A stretch of DNA of 7,558 nt from an uncultured Oscillospiraceae bacterium (GCA_934668605.1 CAKUNY010000092.1:1-7558), one strand, 5' to 3'; positions 1 through 6,196 are shown, counted from the first letter of the stretch. Notes: generated from the letters alone by a model not told the origin. A program made the numbers and translations.

Positions 1-503
1 GGATAGAGCCACGACGTGTCCTGCAGCAAAAATGAATCCCGCGTCCAGCGCATGGAAGCCCGTCCGAGCAGCGCGCCGGAGGGCGTGCGGATCTGCACCG
101 CGTCCACGCTGTCCAGCTGCGTAAGCGTCATCGTCAGCCCCGCCGCGGCAAGCGTCCGCGCGTAGCCCGTGAGCGACGCGTACATTTCGTTCATTTCCAG
201 CGTCAAAACGCCCTTCTGGAGCTTCGTCCCCGTGCAGATCGTCCCGTCCGGAAACAAGGAAACAAGCCCCTCGTCCTCCGGCGGCTGAAGGTACGCTTCC
301 AGAACTTCCTCCACGCTGACATCGCCCCCGAGCGTCACCCGCTTTTCCGTGAGCGCGCCTGTTTCACTTGCAAAGCTTTCATCGTTCGTGCCGTCGGCGC
401 GCCGGTAATAGAACGTAAGCTGGTTCTCCCCTGCCGGGATTCCCTGCCCCGTGCATCCGCAAAGAAGCGCAAGCAGAAGAAGGATCGCCAATATCCTACG
501 CAT
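1..503 (-). CDS. GerMN-domain lipoprotein (3' end beyond window)
   Basis: Predicted exported lipoprotein; 167 residues are visible and the frame runs open off the left edge. The N-terminus is a lipoprotein signal: MRR, a leucine-rich core, then a lipobox ending L-C-G-C with Cys17 as the likely lipidated residue. Residues ~58-145 look like a GerMN domain: a 'VSVEEVLEAYL' helix, 'SLFPDGT', 'GVLTLEMNEMY', a 'LTMTLTQLDSVDAVQI' strand pair, then 'PSGALLG'. GerMN is found in spore germination protein GerM and in LpqB of the MtrAB system; its ligand is not settled. The ATG at 503 overlaps the kinase stop by 8 bp, and a GGAGGAGG purine run sits 9 bases upstream inside the kinase gene. A second in-frame ATG at 512 is too close to that run, so 503 is preferred. 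Being last after a regulator/kinase pair suggests an accessory of envelope sensing (inference). Germination function is possible but unproven. Confidence 0.8.
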   Translation of the reverse strand, partial: MRRILAILLLLALLCGCTGQGIPAGENQLTFYYRRADGTNDESFASETGALTEKRVTLGGDVSVEEVLEAYLQPPEDEGLVSLFPDGTICTGTKLQKGVLTLEMNEMYASLTGYARTLAAAGLTMTLTQLDSVDAVQIRTPSGALLGRASMRWTRDSFLLQDTSWLY

Positions 504-1869
504 CGCCGTCATCCTCCTCCAGCTCAAAATACGGCATGCGGACGGTAAATTTCGTCCCTTCCCCCTCCTTGGAGGAAACCTCGATCGTTCCGAAATTCCG
601 CTCTACCAGCTCGTGGACGATCGAAAGTCCAAGTCCCGAGCCGCCCGCCTGCCGCGAGCGCGCCTTATCCACGCGGTAAAAGCGCTCAAAAATGTGCTCG
701 ATGGCGTCTTGCGGAATGCCCATGCCCGTATCCTCCACCAGAAGTTCCGCCTCGTCCTGCGTGTGGCGGACCGTCACATGGACGCTTCCCCCGGCGTGGT
801 TATACTTGATGCCGTTTTCAACGAGGTTAAAAATGATCTGATACGCGTCGTCCTCCATCGAGAGCACATAGCAGCCCCTGTCCAGGTTCGCCGTCAGCTG
901 GATCTGCGTCCGGTCGGCCAGCGGCACGAGCATCCGGAACACCCGGCGCACCGTTTCGCCCAGATCGACCACCTCATGCTCGCAAGTCGTCTGCGCGTCG
1001 GCCTTGCTGAGCGTCAGGAGCTTCTGCGTCATGCGGGTCAGGCGGTCTGACTCGTTTCCGATGTCGCTGACAAACTCCCGCATCGTGTCCGCGTCCATAT
1101 CGTTCTGCAAAATGGAATCGGACAGCAGCTTGATGGAGGCCAGCGGCGTTTTGAGCTCGTGCGACGCGTCGGATACAAACTGCCGCTGCGTCGCCTCGGA
1201 CTCCTGCAAGCGGTCGGTGAGCTTATTGAACTCGGTGGCGAGCGTTGTATATTCGTCGTCGCCGCGCATCTGGATTTTGTGGCTGTATTCGCCCTCGCGG
1301 ACAAGGCGCATGGACATGAGGATCTTGCGCATGCGCTTGGAGCTGACGACAGAGAAAATCGCTGAGCACGCGACAATGCCGCCGAGCAAGATCCACGACC
1401 CGCGCAGAATATTCCGCTCGAGGTTTTCGATGATCTCGCCCTGCTCCGCATCAAAATCCATCACGTACACGCAGCCGATCGGCGTTGCACGCGACATGAT
1501 AGGAACCGCTGCGAAGCTTTGCAGCGCGCCCGCGTGATACGCGCAGTGGAACACGTCGCTCCCGCCCAGCGCCTGCACGACCGCCTCCAGAAGCGCATAC
1601 TGCCCCACGGCGTTCTGCCGGACGGACGAATCGTAGAGCACCTTTCCCTCGCCGTCGGTGATGAGAAGGCGGCTGACGTTGATATCGCCGAGGACGGAAA
1701 TGACCTGGTCGACCGTCTCCGTGCTCAATGTCTCCGCCGTTTCAAACGACGACGCGACAACCTGGATCTTATCCTGCACCGAGGCGTATTTGGCCTGAAA
1801 CATCAGCTCGCGCGTGTTGCTCGCCGAATAGATATTCAGAAACACCAGCGCAAGCGACGCGATCACCAT
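496..1869 (-). CDS. Sensor histidine kinase with extracytoplasmic sensor and HAMP domain
   Basis: Membrane sensor kinase that autophosphorylates on histidine and passes phosphate to the response regulator encoded just upstream. Numbering from the ATG at 1869 (457 aa): TM1 at ~1-14; an extracytoplasmic region ~15-153 with a Cache/PAS-like look ('SRLLITDGEGKVLYDSS', 'AVPIMSRATPIGCVYV'); TM2 at ~156-177; HAMP ~178-229; the H-box 'FVSDASHELKTPLA' with phospho-acceptor His237; N-box 'NLVENGIKYN' (Asn352); G1 'VEDTGMGIP' (Asp380); F-box 'IFERFYR'; G2 'GGSGLGLS' (409-415). It is a PhoR/WalK-like class I kinase; the signal is unknown. The start is doubtful. ATG1869 has a poor ribosome site and truncates the cytoplasmic basic lead. 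The frame stays open upstream to a stop at 1960-1962, encoding 'KRHLRLFSNSSQLRNALAY', but holds no ATG, GTG or TTG. The true protein is probably ~20 residues longer. Confidence 0.95.
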   Translation of the reverse strand: MVIASLALVFLNIYSASNTRELMFQAKYASVQDKIQVVASSFETAETLSTETVDQVISVLGDINVSRLLITDGEGKVLYDSSVRQNAVGQYALLEAVVQALGGSDVFHCAYHAGALQSFAAVPIMSRATPIGCVYVMDFDAEQGEIIENLERNILRGSWILLGGIVACSAIFSVVSSKRMRKILMSMRLVREGEYSHKIQMRGDDEYTTLATEFNKLTDRLQESEATQRQFVSDASHELKTPLASIKLLSDSILQNDMDADTMREFVSDIGNESDRLTRMTQKLLTLSKADAQTTCEHEVVDLGETVRRVFRMLVPLADRTQIQLTANLDRGCYVLSMEDDAYQIIFNLVENGIKYNHAGGSVHVTVRHTQDEAELLVEDTGMGIPQDAIEHIFERFYRVDKARSRQAGGSGLGLSIVHELVERNFGTIEVSSKEGEGTKFTVRMPYFELEEDDGDA

Positions 1870-1924
1870 ATATGCCAGCGCGTTTCTCAGCTGCGAGCTG
1901 TTGGAAAACAGGCGAAGATGGCGT

Positions 1925-2611
1925 TTAGAACTTGAAATAGTACCCCACTCCCCACTTGGTCATAATATGCTCCGGCGCGGCAGGCTTGCGCTCGAGCTTT
2001 TCGCGGAGCCTGCGGATGTGTACGTCCACGGTGCGGATATCGCTGCTCGTGTCGTAGCCCCAGATGGCGTTGAGAAGCGCCTCGCGCGAATAGACCCGGT
2101 TCGGGTTGCGCATCAGAAGCTCCATCAGGTCAAATTCCTTCGCCGTGAGGTCGACGAGCGTTCCGTCGTTAAACGCGTCGCGCGCGTCGCGGTCTAAGGT
2201 AATATGGTCGCAGACAAGGCGGCTGTCCGGCTTTTCCTCCTGCCGGCGTCCTGACTTGCTGCGGCGGAGCAGCGCCTTGATTCTCGCCTTGAGCTCTAAA
2301 ATATTGAAGGGCTTCGTCAGATAATCGTCCGCCCCGTGCTCAAAGCCCATAAGCTTATCCATGTCGTCGGCTTTCGCAGTTAACATAATGATCGGAACGT
2401 CTGAAAATTCGCGGATCTTGCCGCAGGCCTCCAGCCCGTCGAGCCTTGGCATCATGAGATCCAGCACGATCAAATCGGGGTTCTCGCTCCCCGCCAGCTC
2501 CACGGCCTCCATGCCGTCCGAGCCCGTGATCACATCGTAGCCCTCGTTCTCCAGATTAAAGCGTATGCCCTTGACGAGCAGCTTCTCGTCGTCTACTACC
2601 AGTATCTTCAT
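1925..2611 (-). CDS. OmpR/PhoB-family response regulator
   Basis: Cytoplasmic DNA-binding response regulator, 228 aa, the normal length for this family. Receiver domain ~1-118: acidic pocket Asp7/Asp8, phospho-acceptor Asp51 in 'LIVLDLMMP', Thr78 in 'IIMLTAK', Tyr97 and Lys100 in 'DDYLTKPF'. A basic linker ('ALLRRSKSGRR') leads to a winged-helix effector domain ~128-228, with 'LTAKEFDLMELLMRNP', 'SREALLNAIWGYD', recognition helix 'DIRTVDVHIRRLREKLE' and the terminal wing 'WGVGYYFKF'. The ATG overlaps the comEA stop in an ATGA arrangement (2608-2611). A GGAGG lies 7 bases upstream inside comEA, so translation is probably coupled. The following kinase gene is its obvious partner. It resembles WalR/PhoP-type regulators, but the regulon cannot be read from the sequence. 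All phosphorylation-site residues are intact. Confidence 0.96.
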   Translation of the reverse strand: MKILVVDDEKLLVKGIRFNLENEGYDVITGSDGMEAVELAGSENPDLIVLDLMMPRLDGLEACGKIREFSDVPIIMLTAKADDMDKLMGFEHGADDYLTKPFNILELKARIKALLRRSKSGRRQEEKPDSRLVCDHITLDRDARDAFNDGTLVDLTAKEFDLMELLMRNPNRVYSREALLNAIWGYDTSSDIRTVDVHIRRLREKLERKPAAPEHIMTKWGVGYYFKF

Positions 2612-3039
2612 TTGGTATCCTCCACCCTTACAAGCTCCCTGAGGCCTTCAAACGTCGCCTCGCCGATTCCGTCTACATCCATCAGCTGCTCCGGCGCAGA
2701 GAAGCTGCCGTATTCCGCGCGGTAATCCAAAATTCGCTGCGCAAGCTTCTCTCCGATTTGAGGCAGCGTCATCAGCTCCTCGAGCGTCGCGGTGTTGAGA
2801 TCGATCGGATACGAAACCGCCGCTTCGTCCGCTTTCCCGACCGCCGCCGCTTCTATATTCGTCTGCGTTTTCTCCTCCGGGGCAGTCACAGCTTGCGCCG
2901 TCTGTGCACTTGCGCGCCCGGTCTGCGCCGAAACCTCATAGGTCACGGTGTTTCGCCCCGCGAAAAAGCCGAGCGAGAAAACGACAGCTAACACCCCCGC
3001 CGCCAGAAGCAGCACCGTCTGTTTGTTTGGCGTTCTCAT
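2608..3039 (-). CDS. ComEA-like membrane-anchored helix-hairpin-helix DNA-binding protein
   Basis: Small membrane-anchored protein, 143 aa, with an N-terminal transmembrane segment (~8-27), an Ala/Gln/Thr-rich extracytoplasmic linker (~30-76) and a C-terminal tandem helix-hairpin-helix unit (~78-138). The unit opens with the ComEA hallmark 'IDLNTATLEELMTLPQIG'; hairpins are at 'LPQIGEKLAQRI' and 'VDGIGEATFEGL'. ComEA proteins bind incoming double-stranded DNA outside the membrane during transformation. This one lacks the extra oligomerisation (SLBB-like) domain of Bacillus subtilis ComEA, and no comEC or comEB is visible nearby. It could therefore be a DNA-uptake protein or a more general HhH surface protein. 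Start choice: ATG at 3039 sits 8 bases after a strong AGGGAGG (3049-3055). A GTG at 3048 in the same frame would overlap that site and is rejected. It is first in the minus-strand operon and overlaps the response regulator start by 4 bp. Confidence 0.85.
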   Translation of the reverse strand: MRTPNKQTVLLLAAGVLAVVFSLGFFAGRNTVTYEVSAQTGRASAQTAQAVTAPEEKTQTNIEAAAVGKADEAAVSYPIDLNTATLEELMTLPQIGEKLAQRILDYRAEYGSFSAPEQLMDVDGIGEATFEGLRELVRVEDTK

Positions 3040-3048
3040 CCGGCGCAC

Positions 3049-3055
3049 CTCCCTG
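3049..3055 (-). promoter_or_regulatory. Ribosome binding site of the comEA-like gene
   Basis: Reads AGGGAGG on the minus strand, 8 bases before ATG3039. It decides the start: the in-frame GTG at 3048 abuts this motif (its G at 3048 follows directly) and cannot be served by it. Confidence 0.75.
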
Positions 3056-3060
3056 GAAGA

Positions 3061-3089
3061 TTGACACAGCGCTCATTTGCCGATATAAT
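3061..3089 (+). promoter_or_regulatory. Consensus sigma-A promoter for the dac-udg operon
   Basis: TTGACA (3061-3066), a 17-bp spacer, then TATAAT (3084-3089): both hexamers match the housekeeping consensus perfectly at the ideal spacing. Transcription should start near 3096, leaving a leader of about 52 nt before ATG3148. This suggests strong, growth-associated expression of the carboxypeptidase rather than expression from a sporulation sigma factor. Confidence 0.85.
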
Positions 3090-3119
3090 ATTCTAGCACA
3101 CATGGTGCATTCCCGGCAA
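3090..3119 (-). promoter_or_regulatory. Probable promoter of the comEA/two-component operon
   Basis: On the minus strand: TTGCCG (3114-3119), an 18-bp spacer, then TAGAAT (3090-3095) preceded by TG one base away, an extended -10. The -10 box abuts the plus-strand -10 box directly, so the two promoters occupy the same DNA and polymerase binding should be mutually exclusive. Start expected near 3083, giving a ~44-nt leader to ATG3039. The -35 is a partial match, so this call is weaker than the plus-strand one. Confidence 0.5.
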
Positions 3120-3147
3120 TGCCGATTCAATAAAATGGTGATGATTG

Positions 3148-4635
3148 ATGAAAAAAACAAGAATTTTAGCACTTCTTCTCGCGCTTCTCTGCGCGCTGAG
3201 CTGTCTGACGCTTCCCGCTCTGGCCGCCGCGGAAAACGCTGCGGAGGAAACAGCCGCAGCTTCTGACGACCCTGCCGCCGATGATACCGCGCAGGATGCG
3301 CCGGAAGACACGACCACACAGGAGGCCATCGTCTCCGCTGACCCCAATTTCACGGTCGCGGCCAAGGCGGCGCTTCTCATTGACCTCAACACCGGACGGA
3401 CTGTCTATGAGCAGGACGCGGACGAGCGCGTGTATCCCGCGAGCCTGACCAAAATCATGACGTGCCTGATCGCGCTTGAAAACGGCAATTTGTCGGATGT
3501 GATCACCATCGACGAGGCCGCGCTCGCCGGGCTCGATCAGGACAGCAGCGTCGTCGGTCTTCAGGTCGGCGAACAGATCACGCTTGAGAACCTTCTTTAC
3601 TGCATGATGGTGCACTCCGGCAACGACGCGGCAAACGCCGTGGCCGAGTATATCGCGGGGTCGACGGCGGACTTTGTCCGCATGATGAACGAACGAGCCT
3701 ACGAGCTCGGCTGCAAGGACACGCACTTTAATAACCCCCACGGTCTGCACGACGAGAGCCACTACACCACCGCGCGCGACTTAGCCCGCATCACGCAGGC
3801 GGCGCTCAAGAGTGAAAACTTCCGGCAGATCGTCGATACCGCCGAGTATGTCATTCCCGAGAGCCCGACCGGAAAGGAGCACAAGCTCAAGACCACGAAC
3901 CTTTTGATCTACGAATCGACCGGCAACTCCCTGTATTATCCCCGCGCAACGGGTGTCAAAACCGGCTACACGAGCGCGGCCGGCCGCTGCCTCATTGCGA
4001 CGGCGGAGGACGACGGCATCCGCTTTCTCTCCGTTCTTTGCGGCGCGAAGACCACGATTCAGGAATCCGGCGACCTTCTCATGGAGAGCTTTCCGGAGAC
4101 GATCAAGCTGCTGGACTACGGCTTTGACAATTACTCCTACGTAACGGCGCTCTCGCCGCTTTACCCCATCGATCAGGTGACCGTTCTCAATTCGGCAGCC
4201 TCCGAAGCTGTCGCCGTCGCGCCCGCAAAGGACATTCGCATTCTGCTGCCCGCCAACTATAACCCCGAGGCGCTGCGCACGGAGATTCTGCTGGACGCGA
4301 AGGAGGTCGAAGCGCCGGTATCCGAAGGCCAGAAGCTCGGCATTGCCCGGGTGTATTACGGCAAGGAACTCATCGACGAGACAGACCTTCTCGCGATTGC
4401 CGACGTCGCGCGCTCGGAGCTCTCGTCCGTTGCAACGAACTCTACGGCCTATATCCAGCAAAACTGGTGGAAATGGATCGTCTTTCTGATTCTTGGTGTA
4501 ATCGCGGCATTTCTGGTGCTGCTGGTGCTGCTGCAAATTCGCCGTAAGCGCCTGCGCCGCATGCGCATGGAAAAGCGCCGCCGGGACTTAGAAAAGCAGT
4601 ATCGCCGCCGCTACCGGAACGACCGGGAAGAATAG
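3148..4635 (+). CDS. D-alanyl-D-alanine carboxypeptidase (peptidase S11, PBP5/DacF type)
   Basis: Penicillin-binding serine DD-carboxypeptidase that removes the terminal D-Ala of peptidoglycan pentapeptides outside the membrane. From ATG3148 (495 aa): Sec signal peptide ~1-27, ending 'LPALA'; an acidic Ala/Asp/Thr-rich linker ~28-60; then the S11 catalytic domain with all three active-site motifs: SxxK 'SLTK' (Ser99, Lys102), SxN 'SGN' (157-159) and 'KTG' (271-273). A PBP5-type C-terminal beta domain (~325-418) follows. A C-terminal transmembrane helix (~440-463) leads into a ~30-residue tail in which half the residues are Arg or Lys. A TTG at 3145 directly precedes the ATG; I prefer the ATG, with a modest GGTGAT site 5 bases upstream. 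It is first in an operon with a uracil-DNA glycosylase and is driven by a consensus promoter. B. subtilis relatives DacA, DacB and DacF differ in timing; the subtype is not decidable here. Confidence 0.95.
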   Translation: MKKTRILALLLALLCALSCLTLPALAAAENAAEETAAASDDPAADDTAQDAPEDTTTQEAIVSADPNFTVAAKAALLIDLNTGRTVYEQDADERVYPASLTKIMTCLIALENGNLSDVITIDEAALAGLDQDSSVVGLQVGEQITLENLLYCMMVHSGNDAANAVAEYIAGSTADFVRMMNERAYELGCKDTHFNNPHGLHDESHYTTARDLARITQAALKSENFRQIVDTAEYVIPESPTGKEHKLKTTNLLIYESTGNSLYYPRATGVKTGYTSAAGRCLIATAEDDGIRFLSVLCGAKTTIQESGDLLMESFPETIKLLDYGFDNYSYVTALSPLYPIDQVTVLNSAASEAVAVAPAKDIRILLPANYNPEALRTEILLDAKEVEAPVSEGQKLGIARVYYGKELIDETDLLAIADVARSELSSVATNSTAYIQQNWWKWIVFLILGVIAAFLVLLVLLQIRRKRLRRMRMEKRRRDLEKQYRRRYRNDREE

Positions 4636-4656
4636 CTTTTGAAAGGAGCTGCGCGC

Positions 4657-5220
4657 ATGGATTGGGAAACGCTTCGCGCAACGTGCCTGCAATGCACGAT
4701 GTGCCCGTTGTGCCAGACGCGGCACAACGTCGTCTTCGGCGTGGGGCCGACGGACGCGGAAATTCTCTTCGTCGGCGAAGGCCCCGGAGAGCAGGAAGAC
4801 CTGACGGGCGAGCCGTTTGTTGGCCCTGCCGGAAAGCTACTCGACGACATGCTGCGCATCATTGACCTCGGACGGCACAACTGCTATATCGCGAACATCG
4901 TCAAGTGCCGCCCGCCGCACAACCGCGATCCCCTCGGCACCGAACAGGACGCGTGCATCGGATATCTTCGCAGGCAGACGAAGCTTTTAAATCCCAAAAT
5001 CATCGTCTGCCTCGGAAGAATTGCCGCCATGAAGCTCATCCGCGAGGACTTCAGGATCACCCGCGACCACGGCACCTGGGAGCAAAAGGGCGGCATCTGG
5101 TTCACCGCGATGTACCACCCGTCGGCGCTGCTTCGCGATGTGACGAAACGCCCCGACACCTTCCGCGACCTCAAGCGCCTACAGGCCAAGGCCGCCGAGA
5201 TCTGCACACATACGCCATAA
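4657..5220 (+). CDS. Uracil-DNA glycosylase, family 4 (Fe-S)
   Basis: Removes uracil from DNA as the first step of base-excision repair; cytoplasmic. 187 aa, typical for family 4. Motif A 'GEGPGEQED' (40-48) and 'PFVGPAGKLLDDML', 'YIANIVKCRPPHNRDP' and motif B 'HPSALLR' with His154 are all present. Candidate ligands of the [4Fe-4S] cluster are Cys13, Cys16, Cys84 and Cys100, matching the spacing I recall for the Thermus family 4 enzyme; Cys10 and Cys19 are extra cysteines beside the first pair. Start: ATG4657 has AAAGGAG (4642-4648) 8 bases upstream, whereas an in-frame TTG at 4639 lies before that site and is rejected. The gene begins 21 bases after the carboxypeptidase stop with no terminator between, and a terminator follows its own stop, so the two are cotranscribed. 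Older databases may label it 'phage SPO1 DNA polymerase-related'. Confidence 0.95.
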   Translation: MDWETLRATCLQCTMCPLCQTRHNVVFGVGPTDAEILFVGEGPGEQEDLTGEPFVGPAGKLLDDMLRIIDLGRHNCYIANIVKCRPPHNRDPLGTEQDACIGYLRRQTKLLNPKIIVCLGRIAAMKLIREDFRITRDHGTWEQKGGIWFTAMYHPSALLRDVTKRPDTFRDLKRLQAKAAEICTHTP

Positions 5221-5224
5221 ACAG

Positions 5225-5258
5225 AAATCCCCCTCCTGAAAAAGGAGAGGGATTTTTT
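5225..5258 (+). terminator. Intrinsic terminator after the udg gene
   Basis: A 13-bp stem, 5225-5237 with 5243-5255, has one C-A mismatch and a GAAAA loop, followed by a T run (5253-5258). It begins 5 bases after the udg stop. Read on the minus strand the same stem is followed by TTTCTGTTT, so it may also stop transcription arriving from gatD. Confidence 0.88.
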
Positions 5259-5283
5259 ATAAGCTGTCATGGCACTTCCGGGA

Positions 5284-5397
5284 AGTCCGTAGGGGTCGAT
5301 GCCCACATCGACCCAAGGGCAGTCGCAAATTCGCCGGAGATTTCCGTAAAAATGCTGCATTCCGCCGGGGCGATGTGGGCATCGCCCCTTACGAACT
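5284..5397. repeat. REP/MITE-like palindromic element with nested hairpins
   Basis: Terminal inverted repeats of 27 bp, 5284-5310 and 5371-5397, match at 24 of 27 positions by eye. Each end also contains a perfect 9-bp hairpin with a 4-nt loop: 5293-5314 (GGGTCGATG/CATCGACCC) and 5367-5388 (GGGGCGATG/CATCGCCCC). The ~60-bp interior carries two related short motifs, GCAAATTCGCCGG (5325-5337) and GCATTCCGCCGG (5357-5368). No coding potential is apparent. This design is typical of dispersed REP-type or MITE-type repeats placed between convergent genes, but copy number elsewhere cannot be seen here. It could also act in RNA folding or transcript-end protection for either flanking operon. Confidence 0.65.
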
Positions 5398-5455
5398 CTA
5401 ATGGAATGCGTTCATGCGCGCAATCGCCCAACGCCAACACAGGATACCGTGCGGT

Positions 5456-6184
5456 TTACTTTTCAGAAAGCCGCTTCTGCATATAATCGTGCGCGGCGGT
5501 CTCGAGGCTGTTATCCAGCGGCTTCAGCTCCATCGCGCCATACTTGCGCTCGAGCGCCGTTTTGAGCACGAAGTCCGCGATCTGCGGATTTTTGGGAAGC
5601 AGACACCCGTGAGAATACGTGGCGAAGACGTTTTTGTACCGCGCGCCCTCAAAGCCGTCCTCCCCGTTGTTGCCGAAGCCAGCCAGCACTTTTCCGATAG
5701 GCTTGACGCCGCTTCCTAAATACGTTTTACCGGAGTGGTTCTCAAAGCCGACCACGGCGCATCCCAGCTCGTCGCAGGTGTACATGTAGTTTCCGATCAT
5801 GCGCTGCTTCGAGCCCACGGTGTAAAGATCGAGCGCGCCCGTAAAGTCGCACTGCACACCGTCCCACGTCTTATAATACTGCCCCAGCATCTGATAGCCG
5901 CCGCAGATGGCAAGCACGGGAAGGCCGTCTTCGATCGCGGCAATAAGCTCTTTTGTCTTTTCCCCGCGAAGATCCGGCAGCAGCACCTCCTGCTCAAAAT
6001 CCTGTCCGCCGCCGATGAAAAGCAGATCGTATTTTTTGGCTTCCAGCTTCTGCCCGATGGACACCTCTTCCACATTCGCGTCAATTCCGCGCCAGGAAAG
6101 CCTCTTGCGCATGCAAAGCACGTTACCCCGGTCGCCGTAGAGGTTCAGAATATCGGGATACAGATGGCAAATGTTCAGTTCCAT
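5456..6184 (-). CDS. gatD: Lipid II isoglutaminyl synthase, glutamine amidotransferase subunit GatD
   Basis: Glutaminase subunit of the MurT-GatD complex. It releases ammonia from glutamine, and MurT uses the ammonia to amidate the alpha-carboxyl of D-Glu in lipid II at the cytoplasmic membrane face. 242 aa, the usual length, with a class I (triad) amidotransferase fold of the CobB/CobQ-like type. 'LFIGGGQDFEQEVLLPDL' (~55-72) is the oxyanion region, nucleophile Cys94 sits in 'LAICGGYQML', Arg128 falls where Staphylococcus aureus GatD has its Arg128, and catalytic His192 is in 'YSHGCLLPKNP'. The N-terminus 'LNICHLYPDILNLYGDRGN' is characteristic of GatD. ATG6184 follows the murT stop by 12 bases, with AAGGAGG just before it. 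That tight spacing supports expression as one complex. It could be mislabelled 'cobyric acid synthase' in automated annotation, but the adjacent MurT settles the assignment. Confidence 0.95.
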   Translation of the reverse strand: MELNICHLYPDILNLYGDRGNVLCMRKRLSWRGIDANVEEVSIGQKLEAKKYDLLFIGGGQDFEQEVLLPDLRGEKTKELIAAIEDGLPVLAICGGYQMLGQYYKTWDGVQCDFTGALDLYTVGSKQRMIGNYMYTCDELGCAVVGFENHSGKTYLGSGVKPIGKVLAGFGNNGEDGFEGARYKNVFATYSHGCLLPKNPQIADFVLKTALERKYGAMELKPLDNSLETAAHDYMQKRLSEK

Positions 6185-6196
6185 ATTCTCCCCTCC

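Larger units (their letters stand above)
5221..5455. other. Convergent intergenic region (udg / gatD)
   Basis: 235 bp between the stops of two converging operons. It holds the intrinsic terminator (5225-5258), a short perfect dyad ACTTCC-G-GGAAGT (5274-5286), the palindromic element (5284-5397) and about 58 bp before the gatD stop in which I see nothing. There is no separate strong T-tailed terminator for the minus-strand gatD transcript close to its stop. Confidence 0.7.

Noticed and set aside
451..1935. Plus-strand open frames opposite the histidine kinase
   Set aside because: Low-complexity Arg/His/Leu-rich products typical of antisense shadows, with no convincing ribosome sites; the minus-strand kinase explains the region.
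3096..3147. Riboswitch or attenuator in the carboxypeptidase leader
   Set aside because: The leader is only about 52 nt, with one weak 5-bp hairpin (GCATT/AATGC at 3107-3122) and no T run.
3190..3225. Lipobox in the carboxypeptidase signal peptide (A-L-S-C)
   Set aside because: The -3 residue fits poorly and a standard signal peptidase I site (LPALA) follows; the protein already has a C-terminal membrane anchor.
3166..4536. Long antisense open frames opposite the carboxypeptidase gene
   Set aside because: They encode no recognisable domain, lie fully under a gene with all catalytic motifs, and are expected from GC-rich codon use.
4657..5220. Phage DNA polymerase fragment
   Set aside because: Some databases use that label, but the cysteine spacing plus GEGPGEQED and HPSALLR motifs identify a complete family 4 uracil-DNA glycosylase.
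5284..5397. Possible mini CRISPR array
   Set aside because: The repeats are inverted rather than direct, there are only two, and no spacer series or cas gene is present.
5456..6184. Cobyric acid synthase (cobalamin pathway)
   Set aside because: Shares the amidotransferase fold, but lacks the N-terminal synthetase domain, is 242 aa long and is coupled to murT.
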